This document shows, piece after piece, positions 1 through 10,700 of a DNA stretch of 64,000 bases (the first letter of the stretch is position 1; every line of letters starts with the position of its first letter). The notes under the pieces were generated by a model. It was not told the origin of the DNA. It did not search any database and saw only the letters and a list, made by a program, of their open reading frames with translations. The translations under genes and the position numbers were made by a program. The DNA is from JBCCFK01 sp965262315 (lineage in GTDB: Bacteria; Actinomycetota; Acidimicrobiia; Acidimicrobiales; UBA8592), in contig CBDHFJ010000032.1 of the NCBI GenBank assembly GCA_965262315.1, forward strand, positions 1 to 64,000. Reading direction: 5' to 3'.

Positions 1-1001
1 GACCAACCTCACCAACGTCCGGTGGCTCACCGGCTTCACCGGATCCCATGGCGCCGTGGTCGTGACCGCCGGCGATCTGGTCCTGTTGACCGACGGACGC
101 TACGAGGACCAGGCTCCCGATCAGCTGGCGTCGGCGGGGGTGGACGCGAGCTTGCGGATCGGCACCGATGTCGTGGCCGGGATCGCCGACACGGTGGCCG
201 ACGGCGCCCGCCTCGGGTTGGAGGCCGATCACGCCACCTGGCAGGTCCAACGCCGCTTGGACGACCCCGCTCGCACGCTGGTGCCCGTCGTCGGCGAGCT
301 GGTCGAGTTGCGGTCCCGCAAGGACGCGGGCGAGATCGACCGGATTCGCGCGGCGGCCGGCATCGCCGACGTCACCCTGGCCGAGGTCGCGCCCCACCAT
401 GGCCGACCGGCCGACCGAGCGTGACATCGCACTCGCCCTCGACTCGGGGATGCGGTCGCGGGGTGCCACCGGACCGGCGTACGAGACCATCGTCGCCTCC
501 GGGCCCAACGGGGCACTGCCCCACGCCCGTCCCACGGATCGGGTCATCGAGCCGGGCGACCTGGTCGTGATCGACGTGGGGGCGCTGGTGGACGGCTACC
601 GCTCGGACATGACCCGGACCTTCGTGATCGGCGAGCCGACCCCGACTCAGGAGCGCCAGCTCGCCGTGGTCCTGGAGTCCCAGGCGGCCGGGGCCGCAGT
701 CGTCGCCGCGGGGGTGCCGGCCCAGGACGTGGACGCCGCCTGTCGGGCCGTGATCGACCAGGCGGGCTGGGCCGACCGGTTCACCCACGGCACCGGGCAC
801 GGCGTCGGCCTCGACATCCACGAGCAGCCCCGGATCAACCGGGTGAGCACGGACGTCTTGGCTGCGGGGCAATTCGTGACCGTCGAACCCGGCGTCTACC
901 TGGCGGGTCAGGGCGGGGTCCGCTGGGAGGATCTCCTGCTCGTCACCGAGGACGGCGCGGAGTCGTTCTCCGGCGCTCCGAAGGACCCCGTCATCGCCTG
1001 A
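1..1001 (+). CDS. Xaa-Pro aminopeptidase (M24 family), 5'-truncated and frameshifted
   Basis: Metallopeptidase that removes N-terminal residues preceding proline; probably cytoplasmic. The window opens inside the N-terminal creatinase-like domain (NVRWLTGFTGSHGA, read from base 2). The catalytic pita-bread domain carries all five metal ligands: Asp in VVIDVGA, Asp in RSDMTRTF, His in THGTGHGVGLDIHE, Glu in VTVEPGVYL and Glu in VRWEDLLLV. The reading frame shifts by +1 at the CCCC run 392-395. Dropping one C gives a continuous EVAPTMADRPTERD and a 332-residue fragment. The true start lies left of the window. A pepQ-like gene just before efp and nusB is a common actinobacterial order. The frameshift is more likely an error than real decay, because the catalytic half is fully conserved. 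Confidence 0.85.
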
Positions 1002-1044
1002 GCTCGCCGCCGTCCCATCGACCGGGGTCCGCAGGGCGCGGCGG

Positions 1045-1050
1045 TACAGT
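1045..1050 (+). promoter_or_regulatory. Candidate -10 element for efp-nusB
   Basis: TACAGT fits the actinobacterial TANNNT -10 pattern. It lies 34 nt before the efp ATG, leaving room for the AGGAG ribosome site. No convincing -35 is seen. Confidence 0.4.
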
Positions 1051-1084
1051 GATCGGCCGAGTCCACCCCGCGCAGGAGCTCCCG

Positions 1085-1648
1085 ATGCCCCCCGTGTCCA
1101 CGAACGATCTGAAGAACGGCATGACGCTCGTCCTCGACAACAACCTCATGCAGGTCGTCGAGTTCCAGCACGTGAAGCCGGGCAAGGGCCATGCCTTCGT
1201 TCGCAGCAAGCTCAAGAACGTGCGGACCGGGGCGGTGGTCGAGAACACGTTCCGAGCCGGGGAGACCGTCGAGCGCGCCAACATCGACAAGCGCGACATG
1301 CAGTACCTCTATGCCGACGGCGATGGGTACGTGTTCATGGACAACGAGACCTACGACCAGCTGAGCGTGCCGGCCGAGGCCCTCGGCGAGACGGCGAACT
1401 ACGTGATCGAGGGCTCCACCGCGACGTTGCTCATGTTCGGCTCCGAGATCGTCGGCTCCGATCTGCCGGCCTCGGTCGAGCTCACCATCACCGAGACCGA
1501 GCCCGGCATCCAGGGTGATCGTGTCTCGGGTGCCACCAAGCCGGCGACCCTCGAGACCGGGCTGGTCGTGCAGGTGCCGCTCTTCATCGAGCAGGGCGAG
1601 CGCGTCAAGGTCGACACTCGCTCCGGCAGCTACATCTCGCGGGCCTAG
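1085..1648 (+). CDS. efp: Elongation factor P
   Basis: Binds between the ribosomal P and E sites and relieves stalling at consecutive prolines. The product is 187 residues, the usual family length. The N-terminal KOW-like domain carries the loop KPGKGHAF, whose Lys occupies the position that is modified, or used unmodified, in other EF-Ps. The C-terminal OB domain has the signature FIEQGERVKVDTRSGSY near the end. The start is the ATG preceded by AGGAG at 1073-1077; an in-frame upstream GTG lacks family similarity. nusB follows after 12 nt, so the two are probably co-transcribed. Confidence 0.96.
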   Translation: MPPVSTNDLKNGMTLVLDNNLMQVVEFQHVKPGKGHAFVRSKLKNVRTGAVVENTFRAGETVERANIDKRDMQYLYADGDGYVFMDNETYDQLSVPAEALGETANYVIEGSTATLLMFGSEIVGSDLPASVELTITETEPGIQGDRVSGATKPATLETGLVVQVPLFIEQGERVKVDTRSGSYISRA

Positions 1649-1660
1649 TGAGCGCCGATC

Positions 1661-2143
1661 ATGTCTGACCCCATCGCCGACGAGCCGGCGGTCGCGGCTG
1701 CCGGCTCGCGTCGAGAGGGTCGAGAACGCCTCCTCGGCCTGCTCTACGAGTCGGACACCAAGGGCCTCTCGCTGAGCGAGATCGTGGAGGGCCTGCCGCT
1801 GCCGCTGACCGGCTACGCCAAGCAGATCGTCCCCGGCCTCGCCGAGTGCCTGCCCGACGTCGACCGGCGACTCGGCGCTGCCAGCCATCACTGGTCGGTG
1901 GAGCGGATGCCGGCGGTCGATCGGGCGCTCCTGCGGCTCGGTGCCTTCGAGCTCGAGCATCGGGTCGACGTCCCGGCCGGCGTCATCATCAACGAGGCCG
2001 TCGAACTGGCGGGGGAGTACTCGACCGACAGCTCGAGCCGCTTCGTCAACGGGGTGCTGGCCAGGCTGGCCCGTGAACTCCGCCCGGACGAGCCCGCGCC
2101 CGACCCCGCCGCTGCGACCGACGCCGACTCCGACGCGGGCTGA
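1661..2143 (+). CDS. nusB: Transcription antitermination factor NusB
   Basis: RNA-binding helical protein that, with NusE (S10), recognises boxA in rRNA leaders and supports antitermination. This window carries a boxA-like site ahead of its own 16S gene. The 160-residue product shows the family core: RERLLGLLYESD near the N-terminus, WSVERMPAVDRALLRLGAFEL in the middle, and VIINEAVELAGEYSTDSSSRFVNGVLARL toward the end. The C-terminus ends in a low-complexity Asp/Ala/Pro tail. Its stop overlaps the next gene's ATG (TGATG). Confidence 0.95.
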   Translation: MSDPIADEPAVAAAGSRREGRERLLGLLYESDTKGLSLSEIVEGLPLPLTGYAKQIVPGLAECLPDVDRRLGAASHHWSVERMPAVDRALLRLGAFELEHRVDVPAGVIINEAVELAGEYSTDSSSRFVNGVLARLARELRPDEPAPDPAAATDADSDAG

Positions 2144-2691
2144 TGGTGGTGCCGTGGCCCCCTCGGCCACTGCCCACGCCACCCGCCGATCTCCACCCGA
2201 GGTTCGTACTGCGCCCACCGACCGGCGACGACGCCGAGGCACTGGTCCGGGCGTGGGACGACCCCGAGATCCGGCGCTGGCTCGCGCCGCCCTCGGCCGA
2301 CCTCGACACCGCGCAGGCATGGATCGCCGGCGAGTGGCAACGGAGGGAGCAGGCGTTGGCGCTGGATCTCGCCATCGAGGTCGGCAACGACCTGGTCGGC
2401 GAGATCGGGTTCTCGTCGTTCGACGAAGGCCGCCGTGCGTGCCTCGTCGGCTACTGGCTCGCACCTGAAGCGCGAGGTCGAGGGCTGGCATCCGCCGCGC
2501 TGCGAACGGCGACCGCATGGCTCCGGTCCGAGCTCGGTGGGCTGGTCGCGGTCGTCGCCGAGTGCGATCGGCACAACCGCGCCAGCCACGCCGTCGCCGA
2601 CCGCGCCGGGTACGACCTGTTGGCGGTGGACCATGGCGGCCGTCGCGTGTACGTCAGTCGACCGGTGCCGCCGACGCGACGCGAGGATTGA
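2143..2691 (+). CDS. GNAT-family N-acetyltransferase (RimJ/RimL-like)
   Basis: Predicted acetyl-CoA-dependent N-acetyltransferase; acceptor unknown. The 182-residue product opens with a RimJ/RimL-type segment (FVLRPPTGDDAEALVRAWDDPEIRRWL) and carries the acetyl-CoA loop GYWLAPEARGRGLASAALR around residues 105-125. It closes with the typical ECDRHNRASHAVADRAGY motif near residue 150, where Asn and the following helix often serve catalysis. Translation is coupled to nusB by a one-base overlap. The next gene begins 2 nt downstream. Confidence 0.85.
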   Translation: MVVPWPPRPLPTPPADLHPRFVLRPPTGDDAEALVRAWDDPEIRRWLAPPSADLDTAQAWIAGEWQRREQALALDLAIEVGNDLVGEIGFSSFDEGRRACLVGYWLAPEARGRGLASAALRTATAWLRSELGGLVAVVAECDRHNRASHAVADRAGYDLLAVDHGGRRVYVSRPVPPTRRED

Positions 2692-2693
2692 CC

Positions 2694-3329
2694 GTGGGCG
2701 TGCTGCCGTTCTACGGGGCCTCGGAGCGTGAGCTCTTCTCGATCGAGCGTCGAGCCATGGATCGGCCACAACGCGTGGTCGCGGCCTTGGACGCGGTCCT
2801 TCCCGACGGCCTCGTCGTCGACGTTGGAGCCGGCACCGGCCACACGGCGCTTCGTCTGACGCGCTCCGGCCGGACGGTGATCGCCCTCGAACCCGCGGCG
2901 GGCATGATCGACCGCGGCGCCGAGATCCCGTGGCTGCGAGGCGATGCCGAGGCGCTGCCGTTGGCCGCCGACACGGTCGACGGGCTGTACGCGACCTGGG
3001 CGTACTTCTTCTCGCGCGACTTCGATCCGCGCAGCGGCCTCCGAGAGGCTGCGCGCGTCGTTCGCCCTGGCGGGCGCATCGCCGTGGTGGACAACCTCGG
3101 CGGAGACGAATTCTCGGCACTTGCCGCGCAGGACATCAGCGCCGACCCCGCGTTCTGGGAGGAACACGGTTTCGACCTCACCGTCATCGAGACGGTGTTC
3201 GAGTTCGCCGATGTGGCCGAGGCCCGAGTCCTGCTCGGCCGCTTCTTCGGCGAGCCCGGGGCCACCGTCGGCCAACGCGTGTTCGGCTTTCGCGTCGGGC
3301 TGTGGACACGGATCGCAGACGGGGCGTGA
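2694..3329 (+). CDS. Class I SAM-dependent methyltransferase
   Basis: Predicted small-molecule or macromolecule methyltransferase; substrate not deducible. The 211-residue protein has motif I VVDVGAGTGHTALRL near residue 45, the acidic residue after strand 2 (VIALEPAAGM), motif II LRGDAEALPLAADTVDGLYA, and the post-motif VVRPGGRIAVVDNL. This layout is typical of Methyltransf_11 proteins. The GTG start lies 2 nt after the GNAT stop, so the two are probably co-translated. A longer in-frame extension runs back through the GNAT gene but encodes no family sequence. Confidence 0.85.
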   Translation: MGVLPFYGASERELFSIERRAMDRPQRVVAALDAVLPDGLVVDVGAGTGHTALRLTRSGRTVIALEPAAGMIDRGAEIPWLRGDAEALPLAADTVDGLYATWAYFFSRDFDPRSGLREAARVVRPGGRIAVVDNLGGDEFSALAAQDISADPAFWEEHGFDLTVIETVFEFADVAEARVLLGRFFGEPGATVGQRVFGFRVGLWTRIADGA

Positions 3330-3367
3330 CGTCGGTCCAGGGTCCACGCGTCGGCTCAGCTCGCTGC

Positions 3368-3373
3368 TAGGGT
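3368..3373 (+). promoter_or_regulatory. Candidate -10 element of the pyr operon
   Basis: TAGGGT matches TANNNT. Initiation about 7 nt downstream would give a leader that contains the whole PyrR-binding loop and terminator. The -35 is not recognisable. Confidence 0.4.
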
Positions 3374-3390
3374 GCGAACTCGACCGTGAA

Positions 3391-3419
3391 CCGAGTCCCG
3401 TGAGGCTCAGACGGACGAG
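3391..3419 (+). promoter_or_regulatory. PyrR-binding loop in the pyr leader
   Basis: The leader contains GTCC followed by CGTGAGGCTCAGACGGA (3395-3415). It closely follows the PyrR-binding consensus known from Bacillus leaders (GTCC-n-GAGAGGCT-n-AGAAGGA). The GTCC and GGA(C) arms can pair around the conserved GAGGCT loop. PyrR bound to UMP is expected to stabilise this hairpin and so favour the downstream terminator. This is a motif match only, but it stands immediately ahead of pyrR, which strongly supports it. Confidence 0.75.
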
Positions 3420-3431
3420 AGGACGAGCCGA

Positions 3432-4037
3432 GTGGCCGAACGCGAGCGACCTTCGACGCCCCCCGACGGGGGCGTTTTCGTTCCCGGTCGATTCGTTCCC
3501 CACAGCCAGCCGATGGACGCAGACGACGTTCGCAGGGCGCTGTGGCGCATCGCGCACGAGGTGCTCGAACGCAACCACGGCCTGGACGATGTGGTCGTGG
3601 TCGGGCTCCAGACCGGCGGCGTGGCCCTGGCCGAGCGCCTGACGGCCAACCTCACCGAGATCGAGGGCAGCGACGTGCCCCAGGGCACCCTCGACGTGGC
3701 CTTCTACCGCGACGACATCGGCCTTCGACCGACGATGCCCGAGGCGCCCACGTCGATCCCCGTGGACCTGACCGACCGCGTGGTCGTGCTCGTCGACGAC
3801 GTCTTGTTCACCGGCCGCACCATCCGGGCCGCCCTGGACGCGCTGACCGACTTCGGTCGCCCGAGAGCCGTCCAGCTCGCGGTGATGGTCGATCGCGGCC
3901 ACCGCGAGCTGCCGATTCGTCCGGACTTCGTGGGCAAGAACCTGCCGACGCGGCGCGACGAGCTGGTCGACGTGACCGACGACGGGGTCGCCCTCGGGAC
4001 GGTCGAGCGCGCCGCCACCGACCAGGAGGACCCATGA
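3432..4037 (+). CDS. pyrR: Bifunctional pyr operon regulator / uracil phosphoribosyltransferase PyrR
   Basis: Binds pyr leader RNA in response to UMP/UTP and has weak uracil phosphoribosyltransferase activity. The family core starts at DADDVRRALWRIAHEVLERN. It includes the PRPP-binding motif VVVLVDDVLFTGRTIRAALDAL and the conserved ending RPDFVGKNLPTRRDELVDV. Two starts are possible: GTG 3432 with a nearby AGAGGA site (201 aa), or ATG 3513 (174 aa), which begins exactly where Bacillus PyrR similarity begins. The first 27 residues of the long form are encoded by the attenuator hairpin region, so the short form may be the real one. The stop overlaps pyrB by 4 nt. Confidence 0.93.
   Translation: MAERERPSTPPDGGVFVPGRFVPHSQPMDADDVRRALWRIAHEVLERNHGLDDVVVVGLQTGGVALAERLTANLTEIEGSDVPQGTLDVAFYRDDIGLRPTMPEAPTSIPVDLTDRVVVLVDDVLFTGRTIRAALDALTDFGRPRAVQLAVMVDRGHRELPIRPDFVGKNLPTRRDELVDVTDDGVALGTVERAATDQEDP
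3456..3479 (+). terminator. Attenuator terminator of the pyr leader
   Basis: Perfect 8-bp hairpin ACGCCCCC / CGAC / GGGGGCGT followed by TTTTCGTT, typical of intrinsic termination. It lies 41 nt downstream of the PyrR-binding loop and inside the longest possible pyrR reading frame. Either the hairpin overlaps coding sequence, or pyrR starts downstream at 3513. Confidence 0.65.
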
Positions 4038-4981
4038 CCGGCCATCTCCTCTCCGTCGACGACCTCGGCGCCGAAGGACTGCGCGAACTGTTGGACTTGA
4101 GCGATCACTTCCTCGAGATCAGCAGCCGGCGGATCCCGAAGGTTCCGGCGCTGCGCGGCAAGACCATCGCCTGGCTCTTCTGGGAGGACTCGACTCGGAC
4201 GCGGCTGAGCTTCGAGACCGCCGCCAAGCGGCTCAGCGCGGACACCCTGAACTTCTCGGTGTCGTCGAGTTCGGTCAAGAAGGGCGAGTCGCTCCGCGAC
4301 ACGGTCGAGACCATCAGCGCGATGGGCATCGACGGCATCGTGGTCCGCCACCGCTCGGCCGGGGTGCCCGTCCAGATCACCCAATGGACCGACGCTGCCA
4401 TCGTCAACGCGGGCGACGGGTGGCACGAGCACCCGACCCAGGCACTCCTGGACAGCTACACCATTCGCCGCCTCCGGGGCGGTCTCGACGGCCTGAAGAT
4501 CGCGCTGGTGGGTGACATCAAGCACTCCCGCGTGGCCCGCTCGAACGTCAAGGCGTTCACCGCCCTCGGTGCCGAGGTGACCCTCGTCGCCCCCACGACG
4601 TTGCTGCCGGCGAACTTCGACCACTGGCCGGTGACGGTCACCGAGGACATGGACGACGCGTGTGCAGACGCCGACGTGGTGTACCTGCTCCGCATGCAGT
4701 TGGAACGTCAGGACGAGGCCCTCGTTCCCAGCCTCCGGGAGTACACGGCCCGCTTTGGTCTGACGTCGGCCCGGGCGAGGGCGCTCGGCCCCGAAACGCT
4801 GGTGATGCACCCCGGTCCGATGAACCGCGGGGTCGAGGTCGCGGGCGACGTCCCCGATCTCGACAACGCCGTGATCACCGACCAGGTCGGAAATGGTGTG
4901 GTGACGCGTATGGCTGTCCTGTACAAGCTGCTGGGGTCGGGCCCACCGCCCGCAGCCGACCCGACCGAGGAGGAGCGCTGA
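4034..4981 (+). CDS. pyrB: Aspartate carbamoyltransferase catalytic chain
   Basis: Condenses carbamoyl phosphate with aspartate, the first committed step of UMP synthesis. The 315-residue protein carries the carbamoyl-phosphate site FWEDSTRTRLSFETA near residues 48-60, SSSVKKGESLRDT, the HPTQALLD motif, and the C-terminal HPGPMNRGVE loop. No pyrI-type regulatory chain is nearby, as expected for Gram-positive bacteria. ATGA overlap with pyrR and TGATG overlap with pyrC indicate tight translational coupling. The C-terminal Pro/Glu tail is not conserved. Confidence 0.97.
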   Translation: MTGHLLSVDDLGAEGLRELLDLSDHFLEISSRRIPKVPALRGKTIAWLFWEDSTRTRLSFETAAKRLSADTLNFSVSSSSVKKGESLRDTVETISAMGIDGIVVRHRSAGVPVQITQWTDAAIVNAGDGWHEHPTQALLDSYTIRRLRGGLDGLKIALVGDIKHSRVARSNVKAFTALGAEVTLVAPTTLLPANFDHWPVTVTEDMDDACADADVVYLLRMQLERQDEALVPSLREYTARFGLTSARARALGPETLVMHPGPMNRGVEVAGDVPDLDNAVITDQVGNGVVTRMAVLYKLLGSGPPPAADPTEEER

Positions 4982-6255
4982 TGGCGTCGATCGCCATCAA
5001 GGGAGGAACACTCGTCGACGCCACTGGCGAGCGGCGCGCGGACATCGTGATCGACGACGGGTGGATCACCGCGGTCGGCGACGACCTCAACGGCGATGTG
5101 GTGCTCGACGCCGGGGGCTGCGTCGTCGCGCCCGGTCTGGTCGACCTCCACGCGCACCTCGGACAGCCGGGTTTCGAGGAGGCCGAGACCATCGAGTCCG
5201 CCAGTCGGGCGGCGGCCCTGGGCGGCTTCACCTCTGTCCTCGCCATGCCCGACACCGATCCTGTGATCGATGGTGCCGCCGGTGTCCGAGGGGTGCGGGA
5301 ACTCGCCCGGGGTGCGCTGTGCGATGTCGAGATCGCCGGAACCGTGACGGTCGGGGCCGCGGGTGAACGCCTGAGCCCCATGGGTGAACTGTCGGACCTG
5401 GGGGTCCGGGTCTTCGTCGATCCGGGACGCGGGGTCCAGGACGATCGGCTGATGCGTCGGGCACTGGAGTACGCCGCCGGGCTGGGTGTGACGATCGCCC
5501 AGCACTGTGACAACGCGGCCCTCAGCCAGGGAGGCCACATGCACGAGGGGGCGGTCTCGGCAGATCTCGGGATCCCCGGCACCCCGGCCGAAGCCGAGGA
5601 GCTGATGGTGCTGCGTGACATCACGCTGAGCCGGCTCACCGGTGGTCGCGTGCACTTCCAGCACCTGTCCACCGCCGGCAGCCTCGGCATGGTCCGGGCG
5701 GCTCGGGCGTCGGGCCTGCCCCTGACGGTCGAGGTCGCGCCGCACCACCTGGCGTTCACCGACGCCTGCGTCGCCGGGTACGACCCCCGCTTCAAGACCG
5801 AGCCGCCGCTCCGCACGGCGAACGACGTGGCCGCGCTCAAACAGGCCATCGCCGACGGCGTCGTCGACGCCATCGCCACCGACCACACCCCAGCGGAACC
5901 ACATCTGAAGGAGCTCCCGTTCGACGAGGCCCCGAGTGGTGGCGTTGGCCTCGAGATCGCGCTCGCGGCCGCCTTGACCGAGCTCGACCTGCCGATCGCC
6001 GCCGTGGTCGGGCTGTTCAGCTGGGGTCCGGCGGCGATCGCCGGCGTGGCGGACCGCCATGGCGGCCCGATCGACGCCGGCCGCCCCGCCAACATCGCCG
6101 TCATCGACCCCACCGCCGAGTGGCAGGTCGACCCTTCGGCGCTGGCCAGCAGGAGTCGCTCGACCCCGTTCGCCGGGCGCACCCTGCGCGGCCGGGTCCG
6201 ACACACCGTCGTCCGTGGCGAGGCCGTGGTCATCGATGGGGAGGCGCAGCGATGA
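4981..6255 (+). CDS. pyrC: Dihydroorotase (type I)
   Basis: Zinc amidohydrolase that cyclises carbamoyl aspartate to dihydroorotate. The 424-residue protein has the metal motif DLHAHLGQPGFEEAETIES (usually DxHVHLREPG; here Arg is replaced by Gln), AQHCDN, HFQHLSTAGS, EVAPHHLAFTD and the C-terminal Asp ligand in IATDHTPAE. The end of the gene, encoding GEAVVIDGEAQR, has been duplicated five times in the following repeat array. The gene overlaps the first repeat mini-ORF by ATGA. Confidence 0.94.
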   Translation: MASIAIKGGTLVDATGERRADIVIDDGWITAVGDDLNGDVVLDAGGCVVAPGLVDLHAHLGQPGFEEAETIESASRAAALGGFTSVLAMPDTDPVIDGAAGVRGVRELARGALCDVEIAGTVTVGAAGERLSPMGELSDLGVRVFVDPGRGVQDDRLMRRALEYAAGLGVTIAQHCDNAALSQGGHMHEGAVSADLGIPGTPAEAEELMVLRDITLSRLTGGRVHFQHLSTAGSLGMVRAARASGLPLTVEVAPHHLAFTDACVAGYDPRFKTEPPLRTANDVAALKQAIADGVVDAIATDHTPAEPHLKELPFDEAPSGGVGLEIALAAALTELDLPIAAVVGLFSWGPAAIAGVADRHGGPIDAGRPANIAVIDPTAEWQVDPSALASRSRSTPFAGRTLRGRVRHTVVRGEAVVIDGEAQR

Positions 6256-6576
6256 GTGTTCGTGATGCAGCTGTTGTCGACGGCGAGGCCGTGGACATCG
6301 ATGGGGAGGCGCAGCGATGAGTGTTCGTGATGCAGCTGTTGTCGACGGCGAGGCCGTGGTCGTCGATGGGGAGGCGCAGCGATGAGTGTTCGTGATGCAG
6401 CTGTTGTCGACGGCGAGGCCGTGGTCGTCGATGGGGAGGCGCAGCGATGAGTGTTCGTGACGCAGCTGTTGTCGACGGCGAGGCCGTGGTCGTCGATGGG
6501 GAGGCGCAGCGATGAGTGTTCGTGATGCAGCTGTTGTCGACGGCGAGGCCGTGGACAACGACCGGGAGGCACAACC
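6252..6576 (+). repeat. Five tandem 65-bp repeats made from the pyrC 3' end and carA 5' end; each is a coupled 22-residue mini-ORF
   Basis: Five units start at ATGs 6252, 6317, 6382, 6447 and 6512, exactly 65 bp apart; the next ATG at that spacing is the carA start (6577). The left part of each unit resembles the carA head (ATG AGT-GTT-CGT-GAT-GCA versus ATG AGT-ATC-CGT-GAC-GCA). The right part copies the pyrC tail (GGCGAGGCCGTGG to GGGGAGGCGCAGCG). Each unit encodes MSVRDAAVVDGEAV plus an eight-residue pyrC-like tail, stops at TGA, and overlaps the next ATG as ATGA. GGGGAGG precedes each internal start by about 6 nt. Units 2-4 encode identical peptides; units 1 and 5 differ near the end. Because 65 is not a multiple of 3, the frame moves at every unit. 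Confidence 0.92.
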
Positions 6577-7670
<1,094 letters not shown>

Positions 7671-7674
<4 letters not shown>

Positions 7675-7724
7675 TGACCACCCGTTCCACCAGAACGCCT
7701 CACGTCCCGGGAGGAGCCGGCTGA
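7671..7724 (+). CDS. Bridging mini-ORF between carA and carB (17 codons)
   Basis: Starts at ATG within the ATGA that forms the carA stop (a second in-frame ATG at 7674) and ends in TGA overlapping the carB ATG as TGATG. It encodes MMTTRSTRTPHVPGGAG, with no family resemblance. GGGAGGAG lies just before its end and serves carB. It may act only to carry ribosomes across the 49-nt spacer. Confidence 0.4.
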
Positions 7725-10700
7725 TGCCGCGTCGCGACGACATCGAGAAGATCCTGCTGATCGGGTCCGGCCCGATCGTCATCGGACAGGCCTGCGAGTT
7801 CGACTACTCGGGTACCCAGGCCTGCCGGGTGCTCCGTGACGAGGGCTACACCGTGGTGCTGGCCAACTCGAACCCGGCCACGATCATGACCGACCCCGAC
7901 TTCGCCGACGCCACCTACGTCGAGCCGCTGACGGCGGAAGTCCTCACGCGCATCATCGAGCGCGAGCGCCCGGATGCCCTCCTGCCCACGCTCGGAGGCC
8001 AGACGGCGCTGAACCTGGCCATGGAGCTGGTGGAGCTGGGGGTGCTCGACGAGTACGACGTCGAGCTGATCGGTGCCAAGGCCGACGCCATCGCCACCGC
8101 CGAGGACCGCGAGATGTTCAAGGTGGCCATGACCGGCATCGGGCTCAACGTGCCTGCCTCGGGTGTGGCCCACTCGATGGAGGAGGCCGCTGCGGTCATC
8201 GAGGACCTCGGCCTACCCGTCATCGTCCGGCCCGCCTACATCCTGGGCGGGAAGGGCACCGGCATCGCCTCCACACCCGAGGAGTTCCAGAAGATCGCAT
8301 CCAATGGCCTGGCCGCGAGCCCCATCTCGGAAATCCTGATCGAGAAGTCGATCAAGGGCTGGAAGGAGTTCGAGCTCGAGGTCATGCGTGACCATGCGGA
8401 CAACTGCGTGGTGATCTGCACGATCGAGAACCTGGACCCGATGGGGGTGCACACCGGAGACTCGATCACGGTTGCGCCCAGCCAGACGCTGACCGATGTC
8501 GAGTACCAGGAGATGCGCGACGCGGCCTTCGCATGCATGCGCCGCGTCGGCGTCGAGACCGGCGGCTCCAACGTGCAGTTCGCGCTCAACCCGCTGAACG
8601 GCGAGATCGTCATCATCGAGATGAACCCGCGCGTGAGCCGGTCTTCCGCGCTGGCCTCGAAGGCCACCGGGTTCCCGATCGCCAAGATCGCGGCCAAGCT
8701 CGCCGTCGGGTACACACTCGACGAGATCCCCAACGACATCACGAAGAAGACTCCGGCCAGCTTCGAGCCGGTGATCGACTACGTCGTGACCAAGATCCCA
8801 CGATGGGCGTTCGAGAAGTTTCCCGGGACCGAAGCCGTGCTCGGGACGCAGATGCAGTCGGTCGGCGAGGCCATGGCGATCGGGCGGACGTTCCCGGAAT
8901 CGCTGCAGAAGGCCCTGCGGTCCCTGGAGCTGGGACGGCTCGGCCTGGGGGCCGAGCCCGCCGAAGCCGAGTTCTCGGAGATCTCCGACGAGGACCTGCT
9001 CCAGCAGTCCACGATCGGCACGCCGGACCGGGTGGTCCAACTGGGGGAGTTGCTGCGGCGAGGGCTCTCGATCGAACGCATCTACGAGGAGACCGCAGTC
9101 GACCCCTGGTTCCTGGATCAGATGTCGATCATCGTCGAGGAACGTCACCATCTGGCGACGCTGTCGCCGGCCACCATCGAGCGTCGGGACATGCGGCGAG
9201 CCAAACGACTCGGATTCTCCGATGCCCAGCTGGCCCACCTCTGGGATGTCGAAGAAGGGGTCGTCCGGGCCCGGCGCCTCGAGCTCGGCGTGGTCCCGAC
9301 CTTCAAGACGGTCGACACCTGTGGCGCAGAGTTCGCGGCCGAGACGCCCTATCACTACTCCACCTACGAGGACACCGACGAGGTCGCCGTCTCCGACCGG
9401 CCGAAGGTGATCATCCTCGGGGCCGGTCCGAACCGCATCGGGCAGGGCATCGAGTTCGACTACTGCTGCGTCCATGCCAGCTTCGCCCTGGCCGACGCCG
9501 GCTACGAGACCATCATGGTCAACTGCAACCCCGAGACGGTCTCGACCGACTACGACACCAGCGATCGGCTGTACTTCGAGCCGCTGACGTTCGAGGACGT
9601 GCACAACGTGATCGATGCCGAGATCAGGTCGGCCGAGGCCGCAGGCGGCCCGGGGATCGCCGGGATCATCGTGAGCCTCGGCGGTCAGACACCGTTGAAG
9701 TTGGCGGGTCTGCTCCCGCAGGACCTGGTGGCCGGCACCAGCCCCGACTCGATCGACCTGGCCGAGGACCGCGAACGCTGGAACGCCGTGTGCGCCCAGC
9801 TCGAGATCCCGCAGCCGCCCGGCGGCACGGCGGTCGACCTCGACGGCGCTCGCCAGGTGATCGAGCGGATCGGCTATCCGGCGCTCGTCCGCCCGTCGTA
9901 TGTGCTCGGTGGCCGCGCCATGTCGATCGTGTACGACGACGAGCAGCTCGAAGCGGCGCTCGACGAGTTGCGCGCTGACGGCAGCCTCGGTCGCGAGGGC
10001 GGCCTGTCCGCCGAGCGGCCCGTATTGCTCGATCGCTTCCTCGAGGACGCCACCGAGGTGGACGTCGACGCCATCCGGGACGCCACGGGCGAGGTCATCA
10101 TCGGTGGGGTGATGGAGCACGTCGAGGAGGCGGGCGTGCACTCGGGCGACTCGGCCTGTGTGCTGCCACCGGTCGGTCTGTCGGCCAACAGCATCGCCAC
10201 CATCGAGGAGTACACCCGCAAGATCGCGGAACGGCTCGAGGTCGTCGGCCTGATCAACGTCCAGTACGCCGTCAAGCGCATCGGCGGAGCCGAGCAGGTG
10301 TTCGTGATCGAAGCGAACCCCCGCGCGTCGCGCACCGTGCCGTTCGTCGCCAAGGCGACCGGCGTGCCGCTCGTCAAGGTGGCCTCGCGGGTGATGCTGG
10401 GGGAGACCCTCGAGCAACTCCGCGAGGCCGCGGTGCTCATTCCCAGGACCGAGAGTCCCCACATCTCGGTCAAGGAGGCAGTGCTGCCGTTCAACCGCTT
10501 CCCGATGACCGACGCCGTCCTCGGCCCCGAGATGCGCTCGACCGGTGAGGTCATGGGCATCGACCTGACCCCCGGACTCGCGTTCGCCAAGAGTCAGGCC
10601 GCTGCGGGCATGGTGCTCCCCACGTCGGGCACCGTCTTCATGTCGGTCGCCGACCGGGACAAGGAGCTGGCGTCCGCCGCCGCGGCCCGGTTCGCCGAGC

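Noticed and set aside
6252..6576. CRISPR-like array
   Set aside because: Units are contiguous at 65 bp without unique spacers, and are derived from pyrC/carA coding sequence.
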